From assembly GCA_026004775.1 (NCBI GenBank), contig BPJU01000016.1, positions 62,001 through 126,000 on the forward strand: a stretch of 64,000 nt of DNA. Direction: 5' to 3'. This stretch comes from Pirellulaceae bacterium (GTDB lineage Bacteria; Planctomycetota; Planctomycetia; Pirellulales; Pirellulaceae). This document shows positions 7,661-17,410 of this stretch, one piece after another; positions within the stretch are counted from its first letter, which is position 1, and each line of letters opens with the position of its first letter. Made by a program: the position numbers and the translations under genes. The notes beneath the pieces were generated by a model. That model was not told the origin of the DNA. It made no database searches and saw only the letters and a list, made by a program, of their open reading frames with translations.

Positions 7661-8869
7661 ATGCACAGGCCTCTTCCACGATCTCACATGTTTTCTATGT
7701 TATCGCCGCGCCTCGGCGATTGCAGACAGGTGTCCTTTTGCTTGGTAATGACTTACTGCCTCTGCGGTGCGCCATTTGTTCCGAATGCCGATGACACAGA
7801 CAAGACAGTTGATGCTCCAAGTGCCGCGATCGATCAACGGGCGCATCACGTATATTTTTACTGCAACGCCGAAATATATAGCGGTTTCGCGGACTCATTA
7901 GAAGATGCGCAACACGAGCAATTTATTTCACCTTCAGTGCTACAAGCCCGTGAGGAATATGTAAAAAACGCGACCATGCGCCGGTATAAGCGTGGGCGAC
8001 TTATAGCTCGCAAAAAGGTGGATGGCCACTGGGACGAGGCCCCAGACATTGTCTTTGTTCGGACTGTCCGGAATCAGGTATATATGGGTTACTATTATGA
8101 CGCTATGTCAAGAGAGGCGCCGGGCCTATCTTTTGGTGAAACGTCCAATTCATTGGCTCTTCCCGAAGAGGGGCCCGCAGCCGGCCCTTGCGAAACTTAC
8201 AAGCCATGTTTTGTTTTTGGCACCTGGCGGAGCCCGAATTTCTTGAAGCATTTGCGGCAGCTGCGAAAAGAGGGTAGGCACGTAACGTTCGCGGTATCTC
8301 GTCCTGGTCGTGATAGTATCCTTATCGAATCCGTTATCAAAGAGGCTGGCTCCGGAAGCACGAGGCGCGTATTAATGCGTTTTTGCGACGTTACTCACTT
8401 TCCTGTCGTCCGTGAGGTGACCGCTTTGCAAAACCATGAAGGTCGCGAAGTACTTCAGATGCAGCTTTTTACCAGCTTCGTGCGCGTCTCAGGTGGTAGG
8501 CTTCCTAACAAGGCTATCGTGATTAGTAGCACAGGCAAGACGTCACCCCGATATGCAGTTATCGTGTGGGTATCAAACGACTTAGGCCCAAGGGAACCAC
8601 AGCTAGACGATTCTTTTCTGCGGGTGCCGAAGGAGGTCAGAGCCAATTGTGTAGCGCCTCACGCGCTACCACCGGCCACCGGCGACTTCCGGACTTTTGA
8701 CGTCGCTAAGATGTGGAAGGCAGATATCTCGGTTGAATGCCGTAAACAAGAGGCCAAGGCCTTATCCAAGTCGACACGAGTGCGCCTCTGGCTCATTGTG
8801 GCGACCGCTATGGTAAGCCTTGCTCTCTGGGGCGTCTATCGTTGTAAGCAGTTTCGCAATACCAGTTGA
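7661..8869 (+). CDS. Type D large array protein, secreted and C-terminally membrane-anchored (copy 1)
   Basis: This 402-residue protein has no family I recognise. The ATG follows GGGGAG; an upstream in-frame start at 7592 lacks such a site. A long N-terminal region precedes the hydrophobic segment (VSFCLVMTYCLCGAPF). The shared blocks are more worn here: VDAPSAAIDQRAHHVYFYC, LEDAQHEQF, VFGTWRSPNFLKHLRQLR, FTSFVRVSGG, SSTGKTSPRYAVIVWVSNDL, FRTFDVAKMWKADISVEC, then one transmembrane helix and YRCKQFR in place of the usual YRWRR tail. Its small partner carries a stop, so this large gene may act alone or be on the way to decay. Confidence 0.85.
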   Translation: MHRPLPRSHMFSMLSPRLGDCRQVSFCLVMTYCLCGAPFVPNADDTDKTVDAPSAAIDQRAHHVYFYCNAEIYSGFADSLEDAQHEQFISPSVLQAREEYVKNATMRRYKRGRLIARKKVDGHWDEAPDIVFVRTVRNQVYMGYYYDAMSREAPGLSFGETSNSLALPEEGPAAGPCETYKPCFVFGTWRSPNFLKHLRQLRKEGRHVTFAVSRPGRDSILIESVIKEAGSGSTRRVLMRFCDVTHFPVVREVTALQNHEGREVLQMQLFTSFVRVSGGRLPNKAIVISSTGKTSPRYAVIVWVSNDLGPREPQLDDSFLRVPKEVRANCVAPHALPPATGDFRTFDVAKMWKADISVECRKQEAKALSKSTRVRLWLIVATAMVSLALWGVYRCKQFRNTS

Positions 8870-9002
8870 GTACAGTGGGGAATTCTCAATAGAGAACGCC
8901 CATTTGGCCAGTGAAATACGCACGATCAGCCATGGGCGGCACGCGGTTTTTCTGGTAATTCCAGCCGTTTCGGGTCGTGAACGCACCGAGGTTGACCAAA
9001 TC

Positions 9003-9839
9003 ATGTGCGCTTCCTCATCCACCGAAAAAATTCGCCAACCATCTGGCCGTGGCGTTACTTTTGCCTTGGCCGTCCTGGCCTGTCTTCTGGCCGTAATCAC
9101 CGTCGGTCCATCGATCGTGTGGCATATCCGGCAGCTGGGAAACCGCTTCCTGTCTTCCGGCCAAGTGCTGATCGTACACGATCTGGGACCGGTACTCGTA
9201 GAAACACCTACCGCCGCCGATGCCTCCCGCCCGCCCCCGCGGATCGCTCATCGCTTTACCATCGAAAATCCTTCGCCTCACCAGTCGTTGCGGCTGGCGT
9301 TAGAAAAACGCTCGTGTGGTTGCCTTTCGGTAACGGAACCCGAACCCATCCCGCCCAACGGCACCGGGCAGGTTGAGCTCGCTTTTGTCCCCACCGGCCA
9401 ATCGGAACTCCGCAGCGAATCGGCCAGCTGGTCGAACTGGACGACCACGCCGCCAATGCGCTCATTGCGACCGGAGCGCTTTTCCCGGAACTGGGTATGC
9501 AGATCGACGGAAACGCTTATCGTTTTGCCCTGGAAATAACCAGTAATCCCCCCTTTGCAGGTTACGCCCAGGGCTTTGTTCTTGACCGATACCACTCCGA
9601 CCACGATCGAAGTGGCTGCCGAGAAACCTTTTCGCGTTCAGCAGTTGCCCGATTCCCTTCACTTGCTCGAATGTCAGGTAGACGGTCACGATCCAAGTCG
9701 CCTCCCCACGTGGCAGGTGGCGCTGGTAAAGCCGCCGGACGAGAATGTCGTCGAGACGCTGTTGTATCTGGAGCTGGACGGGTTGGAGGTTCCCGGGGTG
9801 ACGCTACCGGTGTATGCTTTTGGGCACAGCGGCAAATGA
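9003..9839 (+). pseudogene. DUF1573-family protein, broken by internal deletion and frameshifts (copy 1)
   Basis: The N-terminal membrane segment and the DUF1573 part with LEKRSCGCLSV match the intact gene at 33525. After SELRSE about 100 codons are missing. The following piece (NALIATGALFPEL to EITSNPP) and the C-terminus (TPRALFLTD to VYAFGHSGK) lie in other frames. It sits about 130 bp behind the type D large gene, in the same relative place as the truncated DUF1573 gene after type E. The role of DUF1573 proteins is not known to me. Confidence 0.8.
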
Positions 9840-10193
9840 TACGATTTCCGGTTATGAGTAGGCCCACACCTTCTGCGGTTGGAACGTCGACTTTGCTCAA
9901 TGTCTCAATAGGGATCATTGCCGGCAACAAAGCGCCGCCACTCCACGTGTCAATTCAAATCGCTAGCCATCGCATGTCGCAAAGCGTTGCAGCGCTATGC
10001 TGTGCGGAATGGGTCTTGATGATTACCGGGTCTGCGCTGGGTATCGATAAAATCGGAGCCCGTCTGCTTCGCCCGGCTATCCTTTCCGCCTGATAATAGC
10101 TTGTGTGAGAAAGTGCACGGTTTATGCGACGTGGGTGGAAACCCTCCGTGGTCTGTGTGTACGCGGTCAAACCATGTTGTGGCAGCACATTTC
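9840..10193. other. Intergenic stretch without a recognised feature
   Basis: It lies between convergent genes. I see no ORF with family support, no repeat and no clear terminator hairpin. Confidence 0.5.
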
Positions 10194-11912
10194 TTATCGC
10201 GTTTCTTCAGGCAACCGAATCGTCATATCGCGCGGCACGTGGAAAACCCACGTCGTATACGCGATGCGGGCTTTGGGTTCCATGCCCCACAACACATGGA
10301 ACGGCGATTTCGGATGGAGCAGTTCTTCAGCCGATACCAGATACCAGCCCGCCCGCAAGACTCGCGCGTCCCGGTCCAGCGACCTGCCGATGCTGCTGTA
10401 ATTCCTATTGTGCGCAGCGGGCACCTCCGGATGTGTTCGCTGCCACTGGTCGATGTAGTAGGCGTCTTGCCCTCGATCCAGATTGCTTCCCAATAGGTAC
10501 TTATAACCGCGCCCCGGCCCGCCAATGGCTTCATTAAAGTAAGACATGCTGTGTGGATAGACGGCTAAGCTACTTACCACAGTAGCCGACAACAACGACG
10601 CAACGGCACCCATTCGCAGAGCTCCCCCAGTCCGTTTATACGCGTTTGGATACCGAGCCACGCGGCTGATACTGATATAGGCAAAGGGCGCGATCGGCAG
10701 CACATACCGGAAGTGACGGCTGATACGGTGTTGGCTGATCAAAAGCAGCAGCATGACCAGCGCCGGGATTAATAACCACAGTTCTTCCTTCCAGCCAGCC
10801 CTAAACCGTGAGGAGCAGAGAGCTAGAACGGCGGCCAGGGCAACCAGGCTCCAGATGCCCAACGGGAGTTTGACCAGCGCCGCAGCGAAATAATAATACC
10901 ACCAGCCCTCTTTATTCCACCCGCCAAAGAGATAATTATCCCTCCTTTGCTGTGCCGCTGCACTCTGTAAATCGATCCCAACGACGTACAACCTGGGAAG
11001 CGGCACTGGAACCCAGCCCAAGTGCCAATTGACAAAACGGTTACCCATGTCGAATTTGGAAACGGGCTCGCCTTCAGGCTGTTCGGCAATACTGATGCCA
11101 CTGAAGATCGGGCTGCGGAATTGATACTTCCCTAGGGGTTGCAACGTACCCTCAAATCCGTAGGTCGCGTTGATTAAAAACAGCGCTATAACGCACAGCC
11201 AGCACAGTTGGCTGAATTCATACACAAAACCCTTGAGGCCGCTCTTATACGAACGCGTCACCAGCCAAAAACAGGGCAATACAACCGGCAGGAAGAGCCA
11301 GGTGGCTTTTGCCAATAAGGTCCACCCCAGCGAAACGCCCGCCAGCATACTATTAGGCCAATTCGGTTCGCGCAGCCATTGGCGAAATCGATATGCCGCC
11401 CACACCCCCAAAGATGCGGCAAAGTTGTCGGGCATAATCAGCGCATTGTTGGCCAGCATTTCGGGGGAGAAACACCACAACAACAACGCCACGGCTCCGG
11501 CAGTCGGCCCGAACAGCTCCCTGGCCCAGCTATAGCAAATGGCGGCTCCCAAAAGACTAAACGGTATGCACGCCAGCCGCCCCGCGAAATACAACCAACG
11601 CATGCGATCATCATTATTTGTGACAAACTCCAAATACAGGGACTCAGAAGCTTTCGCGTCTGAATCCGTTATGGCCCATTCGGGCTGGAACTTATGCGGC
11701 AGCAACAGTACAGGCAGAGCCCCCACCAGCCTGGACAAGGGCGGGTTGCGACAACTGGGCTCGAAAATCCCGGTCTTCCAGTGACAGATACCGGCAGGAA
11801 GATACTCGCCTTCATTTTCCACAGGTGAGTGTGCCCATGCGATATAGAGTAACAACGCCAGATGCACCAGCAGAACTACCCACACCCAGCGTGGTAAACG
11901 GCCTTTGTGCAT
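10194..11912 (-). CDS. GT-C fold glycosyltransferase, GT39/PMT-like (copy 1)
   Basis: This 572-residue polytopic membrane protein probably transfers a sugar from a lipid-phosphate donor on the outer face of the inner membrane. The N-terminal loop after the first helix has the acidic motif VENEGEYLPAG and NPPLSRLVGALP, typical of ArnT/PMT-like enzymes. Roughly ten hydrophobic segments follow, with a HFRYVLPIAPFAYI stretch late. The ATG start follows GAGG; a GTG seven codons upstream is also possible. It is the only large gene of the array on the minus strand. Placement among secreted-protein genes suggests envelope or glycoprotein modification, but the acceptor is unknown. Confidence 0.8.
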   Translation of the reverse strand: MHKGRLPRWVWVVLLVHLALLLYIAWAHSPVENEGEYLPAGICHWKTGIFEPSCRNPPLSRLVGALPVLLLPHKFQPEWAITDSDAKASESLYLEFVTNNDDRMRWLYFAGRLACIPFSLLGAAICYSWARELFGPTAGAVALLLWCFSPEMLANNALIMPDNFAASLGVWAAYRFRQWLREPNWPNSMLAGVSLGWTLLAKATWLFLPVVLPCFWLVTRSYKSGLKGFVYEFSQLCWLCVIALFLINATYGFEGTLQPLGKYQFRSPIFSGISIAEQPEGEPVSKFDMGNRFVNWHLGWVPVPLPRLYVVGIDLQSAAAQQRRDNYLFGGWNKEGWWYYYFAAALVKLPLGIWSLVALAAVLALCSSRFRAGWKEELWLLIPALVMLLLLISQHRISRHFRYVLPIAPFAYISISRVARYPNAYKRTGGALRMGAVASLLSATVVSSLAVYPHSMSYFNEAIGGPGRGYKYLLGSNLDRGQDAYYIDQWQRTHPEVPAAHNRNYSSIGRSLDRDARVLRAGWYLVSAEELLHPKSPFHVLWGMEPKARIAYTTWVFHVPRDMTIRLPEETR

Positions 11913-12572
11913 AGTGCACCTCGCGCCTGCCACTTTACCAGCCCTCGCGACCAGGGATCCTCATACTTTTGTCGAGAGTCCGTTTCACACTGTGTCTTCT
12001 GTCAAACTGCACTTTCTGACAAAAAGCTAACAAATGTTGCGCCAACCTATTCCCACGGCAAGGCGGCTACGCAGGCATGTGTTGCGATCACCCTGAATTA
12101 CACGGACCCGATCGATGGAGAATTGCTGTAGTCATGGTTGGTATGTGCTCACGGTTATCGTATGGTCTCCCCGTGCCTTCGAGCCGCCGCCATCATCCCT
12201 TTTTTATAGGCAAAGTCAGGACGGGAGGGCAAGCGGGCTTGTAAATAGCTTTGCACAATTCGGTGATAGACGAAAGCGACGGAAACTCGCTCTACGGGTC
12301 CATCAGCTGCTAAAGCTCTTCTACGGGGCTAAGCGGCGCCAGCTCGTTCTGGAGAACTTCAAAATCCACAATGCCGCACCCTTGACGAACCGGTGCAGAA
12401 CGCGTTTCGACACATCGAGGATCGTCACGGCCGCGGGCTACACGGATTAACCTGCCTTGCCGCCCGGCATGGAAATTGTTGCCGGATCATGCAAAGCCAT
12501 TTGAGCGTTCCACCCCCAAGCCCTCGGTGCGATCGGAGGCGCACCTGGCAGGGCCGTGCGGTTCGTCTACCA
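11913..12572. other. Intergenic stretch without a recognised feature
   Basis: It lies between divergent transcription units: upstream of the glycosyltransferase and of module E. Open frames here overlap on both strands and show no family pattern. The GAGG and start region of the glycosyltransferase is at its left edge. Confidence 0.5.
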
Positions 12573-12633
12573 GGGGGAAATTTGCGAAAAATTTCTGCCC
12601 CCCTCTTGACAAAGGGCGGGCAATCGTTAAATT
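12573..12633 (+). promoter_or_regulatory. Array promoter block (module E, copy 1)
   Basis: The dyad (AAATTTGCGAAAAATTT core with flanking G and C runs), TTGACA at 12606 and TAAATT at 12628 with 16-bp spacing are present. This has the best -10 hexamer of the series. Confidence 0.55.
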
Positions 12634-12682
12634 GGGCTCCGGAAATAGGGAGGGTGTGTAGTGGGGCTGCGGGGTTCGTGGT

Positions 12683-12781
12683 GCTCACTGCTGCACTGCT
12701 CACTGCTCACTGCTCACTGCTCACTGCTCACTGCTCACTGCTCACTGCTCACTGCTCACTGCTCACTGCTCACTGCTCACT
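12683..12781. repeat. Heptamer array, 14 units, one imperfect
   Basis: One GCTCACT, one 8-bp variant GCTGCACT, then twelve perfect units. The matching array in the second copy has fifteen perfect units. Confidence 0.95.
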
Positions 12782-13030
12782 GCTGGGGGTTTTCGGGGAA
12801 TGACTTGCTGGTGACCGACGATTCGTGCTGATCTGCACAACCGTACGACTCAAAGAGGGTAGCAATGGCTTACGTGGTGACGTTACCGGCGTTCCGCATC
12901 AGGCTGGGTTTGGCAGGCCTGTGCCATTCTGGTTTGCTCCGCCACTATCTTTTCGGGGTGTTGGTTGATCAGATTGCGCGCCCGAACGTGGCGGCGGCGC
13001 CGCCTAGTACGCTTCCGGCTTGCCGTTCAT
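12782..13030 (+). promoter_or_regulatory. Conserved leader shared with module D
   Basis: It matches the leader at 6700, including the possible short frame MAYVVTLPA at 12865 that overruns the small gene start. Function unknown. Confidence 0.35.
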
Positions 13031-13133
13031 TCCCCGTTCCGCGCACTCGGCAGCAGGGGCGCTGGCGGAATGCGTACCAAGCGTTTTTTCTGCCCGGTTC
13101 TGTAGGCTTTCTTTGTACCACAGGAGATGGTTT

Positions 13134-13505
13134 ATGTACCGGCTTACTCATTGTGACAAGGCGTTATTATGCCTGTGCGCTGCGACTGCCATGGCGCTTG
13201 TGATTCCGAGTGCGGTTTGTGTGGTTATTAACCCTGGGGACCCCCGCCGCACTTTGGCTTGTACAGCGCCCAATGGCTGTGTCAACCAACAAAGTGTTTG
13301 CACGGGCGGTCCTGATACCGAATCTTTCTTCCAGGGCGAATTATCTTACAATCAATGCTTCCAGCCATCGGCGCCTGTAACTACGAAATGCGAGGTACTG
13401 GACGCCAGTCTTCCTTGCGTGCGACGAGACTTTTACCTTTTTCCAAACTGCATTGGTTGGCAGTGTTTCCGTTTCATTACGGCTCCCGATTGCCGCACCA
13501 GGTAA
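13134..13505 (+). CDS. Type E small cysteine-rich secreted protein (copy 1)
   Basis: This 123-residue protein has no family I recognise. The ATG follows AGGAG by 7 bases; a longer in-frame start at 13020 has no site. The signal peptide (LLCLCAATAMALVIPSA) is followed by a mature part with 10 Cys: CVVINPGDPRRTLACTAP, GCVNQQSVC, ESFFQGELSYNQC, TKCEVLDASLPC, RRDFYLFPNCIGWQC and PDC. It is the tidiest intact member outside types C, B and F. The gap to its large partner is 63 bp, consistent with one transcript. Confidence 0.85.
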   Translation: MYRLTHCDKALLCLCAATAMALVIPSAVCVVINPGDPRRTLACTAPNGCVNQQSVCTGGPDTESFFQGELSYNQCFQPSAPVTTKCEVLDASLPCVRRDFYLFPNCIGWQCFRFITAPDCRTR

Positions 13506-13568
13506 TGCCTCTATCCCACATCACACCCCGCTTGCCCCGAACCGAACTCACAGAGAGGAGTGACCGGC

Positions 13569-14747
13569 ATGATTTTCACCTGGCCTCATTTCAAGCAATG
13601 GTTAGGCCCATTGCTACTTGTTTTTCTCGCCGATACCGCTGTGTCGTCTGTTATATGGGGCAATCCACCCAATGATACCGATCCCTTGATAGGTGCGCTT
13701 GCGGCCGCCATTACCCAATGGCATCGGGATTTGCAGTTTTATTGTACGTATCAACTGTTCGAGGGCTCCGCCAGGTCTGTACAGGATGCACTCGCCGAGA
13801 AGTATATCCGTCCGCCGGAATTGGTCGCCCGTGGCCTGTATGTAAAGACTCGGGACTACATCCGGCAACAGATCGACTACATCAAGGAAGACCCGGGCCG
13901 TGTTCCGGTAGGGGCAACTGAGTCCGAGCAAGGCGTAATGGACTGGGAAGCAGTACGGAGTCTTAAAACCGGCGTTGCTTTATTTTACTATCCTAGCCTT
14001 GGTGATGCATTGTTCGGTGAAACGATGGCCATTCAGAGGCCGTTTCCTGTAGACAGTCCTTCCGCCAGCTATTTTCCCGTTTACAGTCCCTGTGTGTTGT
14101 TCGGGGAATCAAGTCGGCCCAATTACCTTTTATTTTTGCGCGAACAACAACAAAGTGCCAAGGATGTGACGTTCGAAGTTATGCGCCACGATGGTGAGTC
14201 GATATTAGTTGGGGCCCGTTACGCAGCACCCGGGCTCGCCGGGCCTATGCGATTTTCCTTTGATTTTTTGAACACACGGCCATACCCGATCTTACGGGAA
14301 GCCCGTATCGAAGCAATGTCCGACGGCCGGGAGAAAGTTCTCGTGTCACAATTCTCTGATTTTGTCGAGGTTATCGGTGGACTCCTAGCTCGAAAAGTGG
14401 TAATAGTTCTGGCAGGGGGTAAGGCACCAACGGCGTCGGTGACCCTGTGGCAGTCAACTGATTTGGGGAGCCGTCCGCCGCGACACGAGGATTGTCTTGT
14501 TCGGATCGCCCAAGGCCATGTTATTCGTTGCCTGAGGGAGACATCTTACCCGCCGCTGGTAGGCGGATACAAAACTATAGATATTACCAAATTGTCGCCC
14601 AATGACATCGCTGAGGCATGCCGCAAACCGCAGTCACGGACGCGCTCTTTCACCCGCATGGCAGTGTGGGGCTTTTTTGGTGTCACTGTGTTGAGTCTGG
14701 CTTGCTGGGGTCTGTACCGCTGGAGGCAGCGCCATAAAAACGGTTGA
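13569..14747 (+). CDS. Type E large array protein, secreted and C-terminally membrane-anchored (copy 1)
   Basis: This 392-residue protein has no family I recognise. The ATG follows AGAGAGGAG by 8 bases. The signal sequence (WLGPLLLVFLADTAVSSV) is followed by the shared blocks IGALAAAITQWHRDLQFYC, VQDALAEKYI, LFGESSRPNYLLFLREQQ, MRFSFDFLNTRPYPILREA, FSDFVEVIGG, HEDCLVRIAQ, GYKTIDITKLSPNDIAEAC, one transmembrane helix and YRWRQRHKNG. The closest relative in the window is type C, with nearly the same block order and spacing. Confidence 0.87.
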   Translation: MIFTWPHFKQWLGPLLLVFLADTAVSSVIWGNPPNDTDPLIGALAAAITQWHRDLQFYCTYQLFEGSARSVQDALAEKYIRPPELVARGLYVKTRDYIRQQIDYIKEDPGRVPVGATESEQGVMDWEAVRSLKTGVALFYYPSLGDALFGETMAIQRPFPVDSPSASYFPVYSPCVLFGESSRPNYLLFLREQQQSAKDVTFEVMRHDGESILVGARYAAPGLAGPMRFSFDFLNTRPYPILREARIEAMSDGREKVLVSQFSDFVEVIGGLLARKVVIVLAGGKAPTASVTLWQSTDLGSRPPRHEDCLVRIAQGHVIRCLRETSYPPLVGGYKTIDITKLSPNDIAEACRKPQSRTRSFTRMAVWGFFGVTVLSLACWGLYRWRQRHKNG

Positions 14748-14881
14748 CTGCTCTGGAGATTTGTCAATCGAAAACTTCTGCCTGGATTTTTCGACTACGC
14801 AAGATCAGCCATACGTACCGAACGGTTTTTCTGGTAATTCCAGCCGTTTCGGGTCGTGAACGCACCGAGGTTGACCAAATC

Positions 14882-15592
14882 ATGTGCGCTTCCTCATCCA
14901 CCGAAAAAATTCGCCAACCATCTGGCCGTGGCGTTACTTTTGCCTTGGCCGTCCTGGCCTGTCTTCTGGCCGTAATCGCCGTCGGTCCATCGATCGTGCG
15001 GCATATCCGGCAGCTGGGAAACCGCTTCCTGTCTTCCGGCCAAGTGCTGATCGTACACGATCTGGGACCGGTACTCGTAGAAACACCTACCGCCGCCGAT
15101 GCCTCCCGCCCGCCCCCGCGGATCGCTCATCGCTTTACCATCGAAAATCCTTCGCCTCACCAGTCGTTGCGGCTGGCGTTAGAAAAACGCTCGTGTGGTT
15201 GCCTTTCGGTAACGGAACCCGAACCCATCCCGCCCAACGGTACCGGGCAGGTTGAGCTCGCTTTTGTCCCCGCCGGTCAATTGGAACTCCGCAGCGAATT
15301 GGCCAGCTTCACGACGAATCTCCAGCAGCCTCGCTCGGTCACGCTCCTGTGGAAGGCTCATCTGCTTCCCCGCGTGGAGTTGCTGGGGGCTCGCCGGCGC
15401 TACATCCCCTATGGCGGGCCGTATCGCCTCCAAACGGCTATCCGCTATCACAGTCCTGCCTATTGGCACAGGCCAATCCGCGTTGGGATGGGACGTCAAC
15501 TCGCCACGGGGGTAATACTTTACTATTTGGCTTCGCACCCTCTGCTGCACGCCCAGGGGGAAATTTGCGAAAAATTTTTGCCCCCCTCTTGA
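14882..15592 (+). pseudogene. DUF1573-family protein, 3' truncated (copy 1)
   Basis: The start and the SCGCLSV region match the degenerate gene at 9003 almost residue for residue, and continue further, through RVELLGARRRYIPYGGPYR. Similarity to the intact gene at 33525 ends near 15455-15465. The frame then runs through REP-like sequence and the promoter block of module F before stopping. About half of the protein is lost, so it is probably not functional. Confidence 0.8.
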
Positions 15593-15616
15593 CAAACAAC
15601 GCGGAATCGTTAGCTT
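15556..15616 (+). promoter_or_regulatory. Array promoter block (module F, copy 1)
   Basis: The clearest dyad: GGGGG, AAATTT, AAATTT and CCCCC in order. TTGACA at 15589 and TAGCTT at 15611 follow with a 16-bp spacer. CATAAT occurs further downstream. Confidence 0.5.
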
Positions 15617-15665
15617 AGGGGGTCATAATCGGGGAGGTGAGTAGTGGTGGTGCGGGGTTGGCGGT

Positions 15666-15728
15666 GCTCACTGCTCACTGCTCACTGCTCACTGCTCACT
15701 GCTCACTGCTCACTGCTCACTGCTCACT
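15666..15728. repeat. Heptamer array, GCTCACT x 9
   Basis: Nine perfect units. The counterpart at 27626 has ten, although the surrounding sequence is the same. Confidence 0.95.
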
Positions 15729-15780
15729 GCTCCGGGTCTTGCGATTGGTAGTGTATGACATCTTGGCAGGAGGAACGGTT

Positions 15781-16179
15781 ATGGTCCGGTTGCGTTCTGT
15801 TGACATGGTCCTTCTCGTTCTGTGTGTAGTTTTTGGGGCAGCCGCTGTCTACGACCAGTCATTCTGTGCGTTGATTCCCATAGGTGCACCGAATCGTGCC
15901 CCTGAATGCGTCGTGACTGACTCTAGTTGCCACAACCAGTCGGGCCTCTGTCAGAACAGCGAAGGTGAAACGGTCCAGTATGCGTCGTGGAAGTTCGTCG
16001 AACTGGCGTATAACACATGTCGGCCCGCCCCCGGAAGTTGTTACAAGTGCATAGTCTTGAATTCAAAGCTCCCATGTAAGGTTAAGGTCTATTTTATGGA
16101 CACGAATTGTGGGGGTGCTACTGTCTGTGAAGAGGCCCAGGAGGTAAACGAATGCGAAACCGACCTTAGCGGTTGTTGA
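15781..16179 (+). CDS. Type F small cysteine-rich secreted protein (copy 1)
   Basis: This 132-residue protein has no family I recognise. The ATG follows AGGAGG. A longer frame through the heptamers is open but lacks a start site of this quality. A signal peptide (LVLCVVFGAAAVYDQ) precedes a mature part with 12 Cys. Order and spacing resemble the other small proteins, but the sequence is the most divergent: SFCALIPIGAPNRAPEC, SGLCQNSEGETVQYASWKF, AYNTC, GSCYKC, LPCKVKVYFMDTNC, ETDLSGC. It is the partner of the type A large gene, which starts 47 bases after its stop. Confidence 0.83.
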   Translation: MVRLRSVDMVLLVLCVVFGAAAVYDQSFCALIPIGAPNRAPECVVTDSSCHNQSGLCQNSEGETVQYASWKFVELAYNTCRPAPGSCYKCIVLNSKLPCKVKVYFMDTNCGGATVCEEAQEVNECETDLSGC

Positions 16180-16226
16180 GGGCCGTAACCGCAAAATTTC
16201 GCCATGCTTTGCGGGAGTTATTGATT

Positions 16227-16653
16227 ATGGGGCGTGCAGGGTGTCGGACCGCAGCGCTTTTCTGGTGCGTTTGCTTCTCGGTTGTATCCTTGGCTCGGCA
16301 GGTGTGCGTTTATGCCCAATCACGAGATTCCACGATTCGGGAGGTGGATGCTTTGGCTGCCGCCACCGACACCTGGCTGACGAGTATCGAGTTCTATTGC
16401 AGGTTTGAGCAATATTCGGGAACCGCAGCCTCCTGGGACGACGCACTGGCCGAGAAATACACAAAACCGTTGCAGTTACGCTGCACGGGCGAGTATGCCG
16501 TGAGCAAGGATTGTATTCGCCATGCCGTACGTGATCCCAATGCGCCAAGCCCGTCCGGGTCACGAAACGCCGCTACCACCAGCGCTCCCCAAAAAACCAG
16601 CGGCGGTCTGAAAATCCACGATGCTGCCCGGAACAAAAAAAGCCGTGTCCGTC
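16227..16653 (+). pseudogene. Type A large array gene, truncated at the duplication junction
   Basis: The first 142 codons match the intact type A gene at 28194. At GTCCGTC the coding sequence runs into the heptamer array of module C and the frame ends at 16826 after repeat-derived residues. The C-terminal two thirds, including the membrane anchor, is lost. The join shares only two or three bases with the array. Confidence 0.85.
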
Positions 16654-16656
16654 ACT

Positions 16657-16754
16657 GCTCACTGCTCACTGCTCACTGCTCACTGCTCACTGCTCACTGC
16701 TCACTGCTCACTGCTCACTGCTCACTGCTCACTGCTCACTGCTCACTGCTCACT
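16657..16754. repeat. Heptamer array, GCTCACT x 14 plus a partial unit
   Basis: The array is joined directly to the truncated type A gene. No promoter block lies in front of it, so the second module C lacks its own promoter. Confidence 0.95.
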
Positions 16755-16902
16755 TTTTGTACACGGCTGCTCGCGCAGCAGAAGCGAGGCCTCGGCTATG
16801 CGGCGTGCCGGGCAACGTTGGGCTGACGTGGTGGCCTGTTCCCTTTCAAACCGTTGGTGTCCTGCGTGTCACAAGTTTTCGTTTCGATAAAGGAGCTTGC
16901 TT

Positions 16903-17283
16903 ATGTATCGGTTTCGTCGCCTAGACCTTGCATTGTTGCTTATCTGCGGAGTGCTTGCTTTGGCTGCGGCGTTTGCCAACTCCTTCTGCGCTACACTTAA
17001 GCCCGGCGACCCGCGCCGCAGCGGCGCCTGTACCGCCCCAACCGGTTGCGTAAATCAGACAAGCGACTGTAGCGGGGTGACGACCGCCTCTTTCTTTCAG
17101 GCGGAGTTTACTTACGAAACGTGCCGAACGCCGCCATATCAGGTTTGCTACAAGTGCTGCGTCTTGACGTCGACTCTCCGATGTGTTAACCGGGATTTTT
17201 ACATGTTTGCGGGTTGCATCGGGTATGTTTGCACCCGCGAGATTATGATGCCGAGATGCCAAACCGACTTTTCCGGCTGCTAG
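16903..17283 (+). CDS. Type C small cysteine-rich secreted protein (copy 2)
   Basis: Same translation as the gene at 4949: signal peptide and 13 Cys in the mature part, with AAAGGA before the ATG. Unlike copy 1 it follows a truncated gene and a heptamer array rather than the promoter block. Its expression would depend on transcription from module F. Confidence 0.83.
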   Translation: MYRFRRLDLALLLICGVLALAAAFANSFCATLKPGDPRRSGACTAPTGCVNQTSDCSGVTTASFFQAEFTYETCRTPPYQVCYKCCVLTSTLRCVNRDFYMFAGCIGYVCTREIMMPRCQTDFSGC

Positions 17284-17410
17284 AACGGACGTATCGCTGG
17301 ACGCGTGTACTTGATTCATTATCATTATAAATGCTACATCATTATTGTGCCGATGTGTTGTCCTCCGCCGGGACGGTCTGTTACCACTGCCATCGGGAGG
17401 AGACCCTATT

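Larger units (their letters stand above)
4698..16653. repeat. 12 kb tandem duplication, copy 1
   Basis: The segment holds modules C, D, E, F and the glycosyltransferase gene, and reappears directly downstream. Its offset is 11,954 bp up to the 12.7 kb heptamer array, 11,960 after it, and 11,967 after the 15.7 kb array. Where compared, the differences between copies are in heptamer arrays only. The right end stops inside the type A large gene at GTCCGTC, where the duplicate array begins. Confidence 0.9.

Noticed and set aside
10101-10537. Plus-strand ORFs inside the glycosyltransferase gene
   Set aside because: They are shadows of a well-supported polytopic membrane protein on the other strand.
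13569-14747. PEP-CTERM or sortase-type sorting signal at the end of the large proteins
   Set aside because: The tripartite look (helix plus Arg tail) is there, but no PEP or LPXTG-like motif precedes the helix, so a plain membrane anchor is the safer reading.
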